DNA of 6,902 bases, from the NCBI GenBank assembly GCA_040376155.1, contig JBEIRG010000234.1, forward strand, positions 1 to 6,902. The letters are read 5' to 3'. The position numbers were made by a program, and so were the translations under genes. The DNA is from CADCWF01 sp903864575. GTDB taxonomy: Bacteria; Chloroflexota; Chloroflexia; Thermomicrobiales; UBA6265. A model generated the notes under the pieces. The model did no database searches, was not told where the DNA came from, and saw only the letters and a program-made list of their open reading frames with translations. This document shows positions 1 through 5,574 of the stretch, one piece after another (within the stretch, counting starts at the first letter, position 1; each line of letters opens with the position of its first letter).

Positions 1-663
1 GGGGACCACGTCGAGCAGCGTGGAGTGGAAATAGACGAGGCTGGCGCGGACCTCGTCCATCACGGTCAGTTTTCCGGAGCGGACCTCGTCGGAGGCCCAC
101 AACTCGGCGACGGTCGAGTGCAACCGCTGGCGAGCGCGGCGCTGCTCGCCTTCGAGGACCCGGCGCTCATCGAGGTCGCGGATGATCGCGAAAATGCGGG
201 CAAGCTTGGCGATGATGGTGCGCCGCCGCGCTTCGGTCGGATGGGCGGTGAGCACCAACCTGATGGAGAGCGTGTCGAGAAGCGCCTGCATTCCCGCAGC
301 ATCCATCCCCCGGTCACGGAGGATGAGGATCGCTTCGCGGACTGATCCCCGCCGGGGACCCGGCTCGGTCGCCTCGCGTCGGCGGATGCGGCGGATGCGC
401 TCGTTGTCCTCGCACAGGTTGATCAGTTGAAAATACTCGGTGAAGGACCGGACGAGAACCTCTGCGTCCTCGGTGGTCAGTCCGGAAACGAGCGCGTCGA
501 GGTTGCTGGCGGCGGTGAGTTCGCCCGCGCGGCGCCCCTTGGCGAGCGCGCGCACCTGTTCTTCGAGATCGAATGCCGCCGCGCCTGCCTGTTCCTGAAG
601 CGTTTCCCCGAGCAAGCCCGCGAGCAGATAGAGATCGTCGCCGAAGGAGCGGGAGTCGGTCAT
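1..663 (-). CDS. ppc: Phosphoenolpyruvate carboxylase, N-terminal part (runs off left edge)
   Basis: This encodes the N-terminal 221 residues of phosphoenolpyruvate carboxylase, the cytoplasmic enzyme that adds bicarbonate to PEP to give oxaloacetate and so refills the TCA cycle. I translated the minus strand from the ATG at 663-661 to the window edge and met no stop. The family hallmark RLVLTAHPTEARRRTII is present. Its histidine (about residue 141) corresponds to the conserved catalytic histidine of the TAHPTE motif, His138 in the E. coli enzyme. The segment ELWASDEVRSGKLTVMDEVR matches the conserved LWxTDEvR...vDEaR block of the family. Full-length family members have roughly 900 residues, so about three quarters lie outside the window. 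An ATG at 674 is out of frame and closes after four codons, so 663 is the chosen start although no strong ribosome binding site precedes it. The gene is divergent from the ion channel gene. Family assignment is secure. Confidence 0.94.
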   Translation of the reverse strand, partial: MTDSRSFGDDLYLLAGLLGETLQEQAGAAAFDLEEQVRALAKGRRAGELTAASNLDALVSGLTTEDAEVLVRSFTEYFQLINLCEDNERIRRIRRREATEPGPRRGSVREAILILRDRGMDAAGMQALLDTLSIRLVLTAHPTEARRRTIIAKLARIFAIIRDLDERRVLEGEQRRARQRLHSTVAELWASDEVRSGKLTVMDEVRASLVYFHSTLLDVVP

Positions 664-718
664 GACGTGTCCATGCCGAAGCGGGCGCATGCTGCGACCG
701 CGAATCATCCATTCAGGA

Positions 719-729
719 CCGTGATTGTA
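719..729 (-). promoter_or_regulatory. Possible -10 region of the ppc promoter
   Basis: On the minus strand the sequence reads TACAATCACGG, with TACAAT (729-724) matching the sigma-70 -10 consensus at five of six positions. It would start a transcript about 55 bases upstream of the ppc ATG. No good -35 hexamer sits 16-18 bases upstream, so the call is weak. Support comes from the near-identical TAGAATCACGG at the candidate promoter of the MauE-like cassette. The rest of the divergent gap (664-833) holds nothing else I can name, and I see no convincing promoter for the plus-strand channel gene there. Confidence 0.35.
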
Positions 730-833
730 GATGGCGCGCGGAGCACCCATCCTGTGAACCGGACAACGAGTATCCTGCCGGTCTGGGCGACGAGCACAGC
801 GGAACCTCGCAACGGGCGCCATTGAACCTCCCG

Positions 834-1577
834 ATGGATGAGAGCCGGGAGCGCAGGGATTTGCTCGCCCGGATCGAGCGAGTCTCCGATCCGGTGATGG
901 CCGTGCTTGGCGTGGTCTTTTTGGGCGTGCTGGTCGTTGACCTCGCAAACGTGCCAATGACACCTGACGAGACCGCCGCGCTCAAATGGTTGACGCGGGC
1001 GATCTATGTCGCGTTTGTCGTGGATTTCCTCGTGCGGCTGCTTGTTGCGCCAGACCGGAAGCACTACCTGCGACAAAACTGGCTGCTTGCGATCTCGCTC
1101 GTGCTGCCGATGCTTCGCCCGCTCAGTTTTGCCCGGGTCGTGCCGGCAGCTCACGCCGTCACGGCGTCCCAGATGATTGCGGGCGCGAACCACGCCTTGT
1201 CGGAATTGAAGGCGATATTGCTGGGGCGAGCCTTTTTCTGGCTCTCGCTGATTGCCACGCTGGTTGTGCTGATCGGGTCCGGCGTGGTGTTCCAGGTCGA
1301 TCGCAGCCATCCGGATACGCCGTTCCAGACGTTCGGCGATGCGTTCTGGTGGGGCGCCACGCTGATTACGACCATCAACTCATCGGACGATCCGGTCTCC
1401 GCGTCAGGCCGGATGATAGCCTTCCTGATGCGCGTGTTCGCGATGGGCGTTTTCGGCTACCTGACGGCGTCGGTCGCAAGTTACTTTGTGAAGCAGGTGG
1501 AGCCCGGCGACGCCGGGCGAACAGCGAACGAGTCCGTGCCGGATGACCGGCGAGACGAGCGAGGCGACCATGAATGA
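834..1577 (+). CDS. Ion channel protein of the voltage-gated (ion transport) superfamily, atypical pore loop
   Basis: This is a predicted integral membrane cation channel subunit of 247 residues. Hydrophobic segments follow the six-helix channel plan: one near residues 18-38, one near 50-66, a short pair around 76-105, and S5 near 137-155. A pore loop follows (GDAFWWGATLITT, about 168-180), then S6 (IAFLMRVFAMGVFGYLTASVASYFV). The FWWGATLITT pore helix and the GYLTASVASYFV exit helix are typical of bacterial potassium or ion transport channels. The filter itself reads TINSSDDP instead of TxGYGD, so ion selectivity cannot be assigned. The segment after S3 has few arginines, so a working voltage sensor is doubtful. 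The C-terminus is a short hydrophilic tail. I chose the ATG at 834; an in-frame TTG at 822 would add four residues, and neither start has a clear ribosome binding site. The end overlaps the peptidase gene by 8 bp, which suggests co-transcription. Confidence 0.8.
   Translation: MDESRERRDLLARIERVSDPVMAVLGVVFLGVLVVDLANVPMTPDETAALKWLTRAIYVAFVVDFLVRLLVAPDRKHYLRQNWLLAISLVLPMLRPLSFARVVPAAHAVTASQMIAGANHALSELKAILLGRAFFWLSLIATLVVLIGSGVVFQVDRSHPDTPFQTFGDAFWWGATLITTINSSDDPVSASGRMIAFLMRVFAMGVFGYLTASVASYFVKQVEPGDAGRTANESVPDDRRDERGDHE
1561..1564 (+). promoter_or_regulatory. Ribosome binding site that favours the peptidase start at 1570
   Basis: GAGG lies five bases before the ATG at 1570. The alternative in-frame ATG at 1543 would add nine residues (MTGETSEAT) and lengthen the overlap with the channel gene from 8 to 35 bp. 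The shorter form begins MNEQRTVAILTPEAL, a natural start for S9 peptidases, which usually open directly into the first propeller blade. Confidence 0.5.
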
Positions 1578-3471
1578 GCAGAGGACAGTCGCGATTCTGA
1601 CCCCCGAGGCGCTCGCTGACCGGATCGTTCCACGTGACCCCCGGGTCTCGCCCGATGGCTCGATGGCGGCGTTCTCCGCCGCTGCCGCGGCACAGGCGGG
1701 AGAGCATCCGGTCTGCGCGATCTGGATCACCGCCGAGGGTCAGACGGCGCGGAAACTCACCACCGGGGAGACTGACGACGGGAGTCCGCGCTGGTCGCCT
1801 GATGGCCGGTCGCTTCTTTTTCTCTCCGATCGCGCCGCACGAGGCGACAAGAGCGCGGTCTATGTGCTGCCCATGCAAGGCGGCGAGGCGGTGCGGCTGG
1901 GCGAACTTGACGGCGCCCTGTCCTCTCCTGAATGGTCCCCGGGTGGGGCGCATGTCGCCCTGCTGAGGACCGACCCGAAGGACCCGGCGATCGAGGCGCG
2001 GGAGAAAGACCGCGACGATGCGATCGAGGTCGAGCAGCGCCCGCGCTTCACCCGCCTGTGGGTGATGGATGCATCAACCGGAGCAGCGCGCTGCCTGACC
2101 TTCGCGGATCGGGAGGTTCGCCACTATTGCTGGAAACCTGACGGCAGTGGCCTGATTGCCGTCACCACAGCCTTGCCAGGATGGGATGAGATTTTTTCCC
2201 CATCGGACATCTGGGATGTTCCGGTCACCGGCGGCCTGTCGCGCCGACTCGCCGGGTTCCCGGCCTTAACCGGTTCGCCCGTGGTCGCCGGGGAGACGAT
2301 CCACATTGCCGCGGACGGCCAGCGGGGCGATCCGCCGACATCCGTCTGGGCGATCCCGCTGGCTGGCGGCGAACCGCGACTGCTGTCGGGGGGATGGACC
2401 GGCGAGGCAAACGCCGTGCTGTCGCGAGGGCCCGGGGTGGCAATGCTTGGCGTGGAGCGGGTGCATGGAGGACTCTACGCCCTCTCTGACGGCGAAATCC
2501 GGTCCATCACTCCCGAGCCGCTTGCCGGCCGCGGTAGCGTTGAGGCCGCATCGTGGTCCGCGGACGGGTCGCGGATGGCGTTGATCTGGAGCGATTCCGC
2601 CACGCCCGAGGAGGTCTGGCTCGGCGACGCCGGCGGGCCGGTTGTCCCGGTCACGACGTTCGGCGAGCGGTTTGCCGGATCGCTGCAACCCGGAGAGGTG
2701 GTGCGGTGGACCTCCGCCGATGGCGTCGAGATCGAAGGCATCCTGATCAGACCCGCGGGAATCCCCGACGGCGCGGCCGTCCCGCTCGTGGTTGAGATTC
2801 ACGGTGGCCCGTCGTGGCAATGGGAAGACCGGGCGATGCTCAACTGGCACGATTGGGCGCAGATGCTCGTGGAGATGGGCATCGCGGTGCTGCTGCCGAA
2901 CCCGCGCGGCAGCACCGGATACGGCGCCGAGTTTCAGGCAAGGCTGCAGGACGATGTCGGCGGTGGCGAAGCGCAGGACCTGATCTCCGGAGCGCTGGCG
3001 ATGGTCGAGCGCGGCATCGCTGACCCGCAACGACTGGGGATCGGCGGATGGAGCTGGGGAGGCTATCTGACAGCCCGAACCGTCACCCTGACGACGATTT
3101 TCAAGGCCGCCGTCATGGGCGCCGGACTTTCGAACATGGTGTCGGACCACGGAACGGGCGACGTTCCGCAGGCGAACCTCCTCTTCTACCCGGGTCATCC
3201 CTACGAGCATATGGATCACTACTGGGCGTCGTCACCCATTCGCGAGGTCCGGAACGTGACCACGCCGACGCTCATCCTGCATGGTGACAGCGACGCGCGC
3301 GTTCATCCGGCACAGGGCGCAGAGTTCTTTCGCGCGCTCAAGGTGCTGGGGGTTCCGGTGGAGTTCATCCGCTATCCGCGCGAGGGACACGGCATCCGCG
3401 AGCGGCACCATCAGGTGGACCTGATGCGCCGGGTCGCTGGATGGTACCGGCGTTGGCTGCTGGACGCGTGA
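1570..3471 (+). CDS. S9-family serine peptidase (acylaminoacyl-peptidase / prolyl oligopeptidase type)
   Basis: This is a 633-residue cytoplasmic peptidase of the prolyl oligopeptidase clan that cleaves short peptides or removes blocked N-terminal residues. Residues about 20-365 form a beta-propeller with repeated WSPDG-like blade motifs (SPDGSMAAF, RWSPDGRSLLFLSDR, EWSPGGAHVALL, WKPDGSGLIAV, WSADGSRMALIWS). Residues about 385-633 form the alpha/beta hydrolase domain. It shows HGGPSWQW (from 411), NPRGSTGYG (444-452), the nucleophile elbow GGWSWGG with Ser495, the acid Asp575 in HGDSDARVHP, and His607 in REGHGI. The catalytic triad is therefore complete, and the length is normal for the S9C-like subfamily. 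No signal peptide or membrane segment is visible. The gene overlaps the channel gene by 8 bp and is probably translated from the same message. Substrate preference cannot be read from the sequence. No terminator is evident after it. Confidence 0.93.
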   Translation: MNEQRTVAILTPEALADRIVPRDPRVSPDGSMAAFSAAAAAQAGEHPVCAIWITAEGQTARKLTTGETDDGSPRWSPDGRSLLFLSDRAARGDKSAVYVLPMQGGEAVRLGELDGALSSPEWSPGGAHVALLRTDPKDPAIEAREKDRDDAIEVEQRPRFTRLWVMDASTGAARCLTFADREVRHYCWKPDGSGLIAVTTALPGWDEIFSPSDIWDVPVTGGLSRRLAGFPALTGSPVVAGETIHIAADGQRGDPPTSVWAIPLAGGEPRLLSGGWTGEANAVLSRGPGVAMLGVERVHGGLYALSDGEIRSITPEPLAGRGSVEAASWSADGSRMALIWSDSATPEEVWLGDAGGPVVPVTTFGERFAGSLQPGEVVRWTSADGVEIEGILIRPAGIPDGAAVPLVVEIHGGPSWQWEDRAMLNWHDWAQMLVEMGIAVLLPNPRGSTGYGAEFQARLQDDVGGGEAQDLISGALAMVERGIADPQRLGIGGWSWGGYLTARTVTLTTIFKAAVMGAGLSNMVSDHGTGDVPQANLLFYPGHPYEHMDHYWASSPIREVRNVTTPTLILHGDSDARVHPAQGAEFFRALKVLGVPVEFIRYPREGHGIRERHHQVDLMRRVAGWYRRWLLDA

Positions 3472-3520
3472 AACCGCATCGATGGCCGGGGCGTTTGGGC
3501 AGGATGGATGTCGCACCGGT

Positions 3521-3549
3521 TTGGCCTTTGGCGCGGGGGCGCGTAGAAT
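3521..3549 (+). promoter_or_regulatory. Candidate sigma-70-type promoter for the MauE-like cassette
   Basis: A -35-like TTGGCC (3521-3526) and a -10-like TAGAAT (3544-3549, five of six consensus matches) are separated by exactly 17 bases. Transcription would start near 3556, about 20 bases before the MauE-like ATG at 3578. It lies in the 106-bp gap after the peptidase stop, the right place to drive the four-gene cassette independently of the upstream operon. The stretch TAGAATCACGG closely matches TACAATCACGG upstream of ppc, which supports both sites. Confidence 0.55.
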
Positions 3550-3566
3550 CACGGGGTGAGCCGGGG

Positions 3567-3586
3567 CATGGTCCGGCATGGTCCGG
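3567..3586 (+). repeat. Tandem 10-bp duplication around the MauE-like start
   Basis: CATGGTCCGG occurs twice back to back, giving ATG triplets at 3568 and 3578 in different frames. Only the second is in frame with the MauE-like gene; the first is in frame with a GTG at 3556 in the overlapping shadow frame. The repeat could affect start selection or simply be a replication slip. Confidence 0.8.
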
Positions 3587-4165
3587 GTGGGACGGGGTCG
3601 CTTCGTGTCTTTGCTGTTGCTGCTCGTACAACTCGGACTTGGCGGTATGTTCGTCGCATCCGGCGCCAGCAAGTTTCTGCAATCCGAGGAGTTCGCCGCG
3701 GCCCTTCGCCTGAGCCGGCTGCCGGAAGCAGTGGTGTCGGTGCTCTCATTCGCGCTACCCGCGTTGGAGATCGCCCTCGCCGGATGGCTGTTCCTCGCGG
3801 CGCCTGCCGATCTGCCGGGTGCTTTTCTGGCCTGCCTTGCCTTGCTGGCGGTGTTTACGCTCTGGATGGCCTGGGTTGGAGCGAGGAAACTGACGGTGCG
3901 GTGCGGGTGCTTCGGCGGCGGCGGCGGGTATGTCGGCGTCCAGACCATTGGCCGGAACCTTCTGCTGATGGCTGTTGCCATCGCTGGCTGGTGGTTGGCC
4001 GGAAGGGCACTATCCCCGCTCGGCGGGGTGTCGCTCGCGGCGGTGATCGCATGGTCTGCGTTGGCGATGACCGTCGCATTGCTCCAGGCCGCGCGGCTGG
4101 CCCTGCCGCACATGACCCTCACCTATGAGCAGTTCCAGAAGGCTGGAACGGCTGAAGTGGAGTAG
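3578..4165 (+). CDS. MauE/DoxX-like integral membrane redox protein
   Basis: This is a predicted polytopic membrane protein of 195 residues resembling MauE, the membrane partner needed for disulfide maturation of the methylamine dehydrogenase light chain. Hydrophobic helices are near residues 10-29, 51-75, 80-102, 128-145 and 152-172. Family marks are the early GGMFVASGASKF segment, LPALE in helix two (60-64), the vicinal cysteine motif RCGCFG (Cys109 and Cys111) after helix three, and IGRNLLLMA at the start of helix four. The CxC pair is the likely redox site. The motif is followed by an uninterrupted run of five glycines (113-117). The start is uncertain: ATG 3578 is used, but in-frame GTG codons at 3587 and 3605 are possible, and the last would begin directly at SLLLLLVQLG. 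The MauD-like gene follows after 8 bp. It could act as a general thiol-oxidising partner rather than a mau-specific one. Confidence 0.8.
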   Translation: MVRVGRGRFVSLLLLLVQLGLGGMFVASGASKFLQSEEFAAALRLSRLPEAVVSVLSFALPALEIALAGWLFLAAPADLPGAFLACLALLAVFTLWMAWVGARKLTVRCGCFGGGGGYVGVQTIGRNLLLMAVAIAGWWLAGRALSPLGGVSLAAVIAWSALAMTVALLQAARLALPHMTLTYEQFQKAGTAEVE

Positions 4166-4173
4166 ACCGCACG

Positions 4174-4782
4174 ATGTCGGGAATCCTGCTTGTTTCCTAT
4201 ATCGCCCTCTGGATCCTCGTCGTCGTGATGGCGGTGCTGCTGATCCTGCTCTACCGGCATTTCGGGATGATTTCGCTCGGGACGCTCGAAGGCGTGCAAC
4301 GGGACGGTCTGCCGGTCGGCTCTGTCGCGCCCGCAATCAGCGGGGTCACCGCGGCCGGCAAGGATGCGGGGTGGGATCCGAAGGGTGGCCGCAACAAGGT
4401 GCTGCTCTTCGCCGCGCCGGATTGCGAGCCATGCGCGAATGTGATGCCCTACGTCAATCGCCTCGCGCGGTCGGGGGTCGATCTCGATGTCGCGGCAGTG
4501 GTGCCGGGGCCGAAGGTCGAGGCCGTGCGCATGCAGGATCGGTACGATTCGCCGTTCCTGACGATTGCCGAGGATGGCAGTGGGGCGTTCAATCGGTTCC
4601 GGGTCCGGGTGACGCCATTCGGCTTCGTGATCGGCCCGGATGGCCGGGTGCTGGCCAAGGGGCTTTGCGGCGACCCTGCCCGGCTGCGACATCTGCTCAA
4701 CGCGGCGGGACTGAAGGAAGCGGCGGCAGCGGTGCAGTTGCCGCAACCGGTGACGTTGACGCCGGGGGCATCGCGCTCCTGA
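4174..4782 (+). CDS. MauD-like membrane-anchored thioredoxin-fold protein
   Basis: This is a 202-residue thiol-disulfide oxidoreductase resembling MauD/TlpA proteins, probably working outside the membrane with the MauE-like protein next door. An N-terminal helix (about residues 4-27, rich in Leu, Val and Ile) acts as an uncleaved anchor. The thioredoxin-like domain follows, with GLPVGSVAP as the peroxiredoxin/TlpA-type entry. The active site is DCEPC (Cys84 and Cys87) after the KVLLFAAP strand, and the cis-proline is in VTPFGFVIGPDG (Pro148). A third cysteine lies at 165 in KGLCGD, where MauD-type proteins have KGL; its role is unknown. The C-terminal tail is low in complexity. The gene starts 8 bp after the MauE-like stop, with a GTGGAG 11 bases before the ATG, so translational coupling is likely. 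The placement between a MauE-like and MauA-like genes copies the mauE-mauD-mauA order of methylamine-using bacteria. Confidence 0.86.
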   Translation: MSGILLVSYIALWILVVVMAVLLILLYRHFGMISLGTLEGVQRDGLPVGSVAPAISGVTAAGKDAGWDPKGGRNKVLLFAAPDCEPCANVMPYVNRLARSGVDLDVAAVVPGPKVEAVRMQDRYDSPFLTIAEDGSGAFNRFRVRVTPFGFVIGPDGRVLAKGLCGDPARLRHLLNAAGLKEAAAAVQLPQPVTLTPGASRS

Positions 4783-4858
4783 CCACGATCCGGTAATCTC
4801 CCCCGAGGAGCACGAACCGCAATATGGGACGCGAACGCATCGACGCACGACGAGGTAC

Positions 4859-4865
4859 AGGAGGG
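4859..4865 (+). promoter_or_regulatory. Strong ribosome binding site that fixes the start of the first Cys-rich gene at 4875
   Basis: AGGAGGG sits nine bases before the ATG at 4875. The in-frame ATG at 4824 would add 17 residues (MGRERIDARRGTGGTGN) that have no counterpart in the downstream paralog. From 4875 the two proteins align from residue 1 without a gap. The 92-bp gap before this gene (4783-4874) shows no convincing terminator or promoter. Confidence 0.75.
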
Positions 4866-4874
4866 ACGGGGAAC

Positions 4875-5489
4875 ATGGCCATCGTTGGACGGGCCGGTGA
4901 GACGCTGGCGCGGTCGATCAACCGGAGGCAGGCGCTCAAGAAGGCTGCCGCCGCGGTCTTCGGCGCGGTCGCGGCGTTTTCGGTCGACGGCATCCGGCGC
5001 AACAGCGCACTCGCCGATCACTGCCGGTATGTCACGTCCGGTGACTGCGCCTGCAATCCTCCCTACGGGACCTACTGCACGCAACTCGATGAATCCTTCT
5101 GCTCGGGGTCCACCTGCTCAGGCGGGTGCGAGTTCGACGAGTCATGGCGCTATGTGGGAGCGTGCTGGTGCTCGGCAACCTGCGGATATGATGACGGTGC
5201 GGGTGGCCGCGTTCGCGGCTACTACAAGTGCTGCGATTGCAACTGCTACGGGAGTTCCTGCGGCTGCCGCGAGTTCATCGAGGGCGAGTCGGAGCATGAC
5301 GCCGGCGGCGCGAGGGGCACGAACAACGTCCCGTCCTTCCCCGGCCGCAGCACCAGCAACGGCAGCATGTTCCCGCCGGGCTTCCCGAACAGCGGGAGCA
5401 GTGGCGGCGGCATCTCGTTCCCGACGACTCCGGGCGGTTCGTCGAGCGGCGGTTCGGGGTTCCCATCGGGCTTCCCGTTCAACGATTAG
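4875..5489 (+). CDS. Exported 16-cysteine protein, methylamine dehydrogenase light-chain-like (paralog 1)
   Basis: This 204-residue protein has a twin-arginine-type leader (SINRRQALKK, Arg17-Arg18), a hydrophobic stretch (24-37) and a likely signal peptidase site after SALA (44-47). The mature part holds 16 cysteines, at 50, 58, 60, 68, 76, 81, 85, 97, 99, 103, 119, 120, 122, 124, 129 and 131. It then passes into a Gly/Ser/Pro/Asn-rich tail (about 140-204) ending GFPSGFPFND. The block from CWCSATC to GYYKCCDCNC and SSCGCREFIEGE resembles the SWVASC...YRDCCG...RCPC region of the MADH light chain as I recall it, including 15 residues between C103 and C119. The MADH C-terminal part with the second TTQ tryptophan appears to be absent. 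The domain is probably disulfide-rich and matured by the MauD/MauE-like pair upstream. Function is unknown; a small electron carrier, a structural surface protein or a degenerate amine dehydrogenase subunit are all possible. Confidence 0.85.
   Translation: MAIVGRAGETLARSINRRQALKKAAAAVFGAVAAFSVDGIRRNSALADHCRYVTSGDCACNPPYGTYCTQLDESFCSGSTCSGGCEFDESWRYVGACWCSATCGYDDGAGGRVRGYYKCCDCNCYGSSCGCREFIEGESEHDAGGARGTNNVPSFPGRSTSNGSMFPPGFPNSGSSGGGISFPTTPGGSSSGGSGFPSGFPFND
5217..5246 (+). repeat. 30-bp exact match to the downstream paralog (copy 1)
   Basis: The stretch coding for GYYKCCDCNC is identical to 5917-5946, exactly 700 bp downstream. This equals the distance between the two start codons. It marks the most conserved part of the duplicated genes, and may reflect strong constraint or recent gene conversion, because most other codons have drifted. 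Confidence 0.85.
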
Positions 5490-5514
5490 CGGTTACTATT
5501 CCCGGCGCACGTGG

Positions 5515-5549
5515 GGAATCCGCCCGCCAGGCCTCGGCGGGCGGATTCC
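5515..5549 (+). terminator. Strong hairpin between the two Cys-rich genes (terminator or attenuator-like)
   Basis: A perfect 14-bp GC-rich inverted repeat (5515-5528 pairs with 5536-5549) encloses a 7-base loop. No run of T follows, so it is not a textbook intrinsic terminator. It lies 26 bases after the stop of paralog 1 and 25 bases before the ATG of paralog 2. It may end part of the transcripts or protect the upstream message from 3'-end decay. Confidence 0.6.
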
Positions 5550-5563
5550 ATGTTGAGGGCCAC

Positions 5564-5569
5564 AGGGAG
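5564..5569 (+). promoter_or_regulatory. Ribosome binding site of paralog 2
   Basis: AGGGAG lies five bases before the ATG at 5575. It sits just beyond the hairpin at 5515-5549, so the gene can be translated independently of its neighbour. Confidence 0.6.
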
Positions 5570-5574
5570 CGACC

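Noticed and set aside
314..1310. Minus-strand open frames at 314-712 and 705-1310
   Set aside because: The first is out of frame with the ppc coding frame, which holds TAHPTE. The second is antisense to the channel gene and has no membrane or domain features.
2266..3219. Long minus-strand open frame (317 codons) inside the peptidase gene
   Set aside because: It is the antisense shadow of the S9 peptidase. Its translation is rich in Arg, His and Pro with no domain, and the plus-strand protein has a complete catalytic triad.
1570..3471. The peptidase beta-propeller as a replacement for the methylamine dehydrogenase heavy chain (MauB, also a propeller)
   Set aside because: The protein has a full S9 hydrolase domain, is predicted cytoplasmic with no export signal, and is separated from the cassette by a promoter candidate. 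A shared propeller fold alone is not evidence.
3232..4122. Minus-strand open frame of 296 codons spanning the peptidase end and the MauE-like gene
   Set aside because: It crosses two well-supported genes and the intergenic promoter, and its product is low-complexity Ala/Pro/Arg-rich with no recognisable motif.
4756..4799. TTGACG (4756) with TAATCT (4794) as a promoter for the Cys-rich genes
   Set aside because: The hexamers are 32 bases apart, far beyond the workable 16-18 spacing, and the -35 candidate lies inside the MauD-like coding sequence.
4824..4874. Upstream in-frame ATG at 4824 as the start of the first Cys-rich gene
   Set aside because: It has no good ribosome binding site and no counterpart in the paralog. 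The ATG at 4875 has AGGAGGG at a suitable distance and gives a gap-free alignment.
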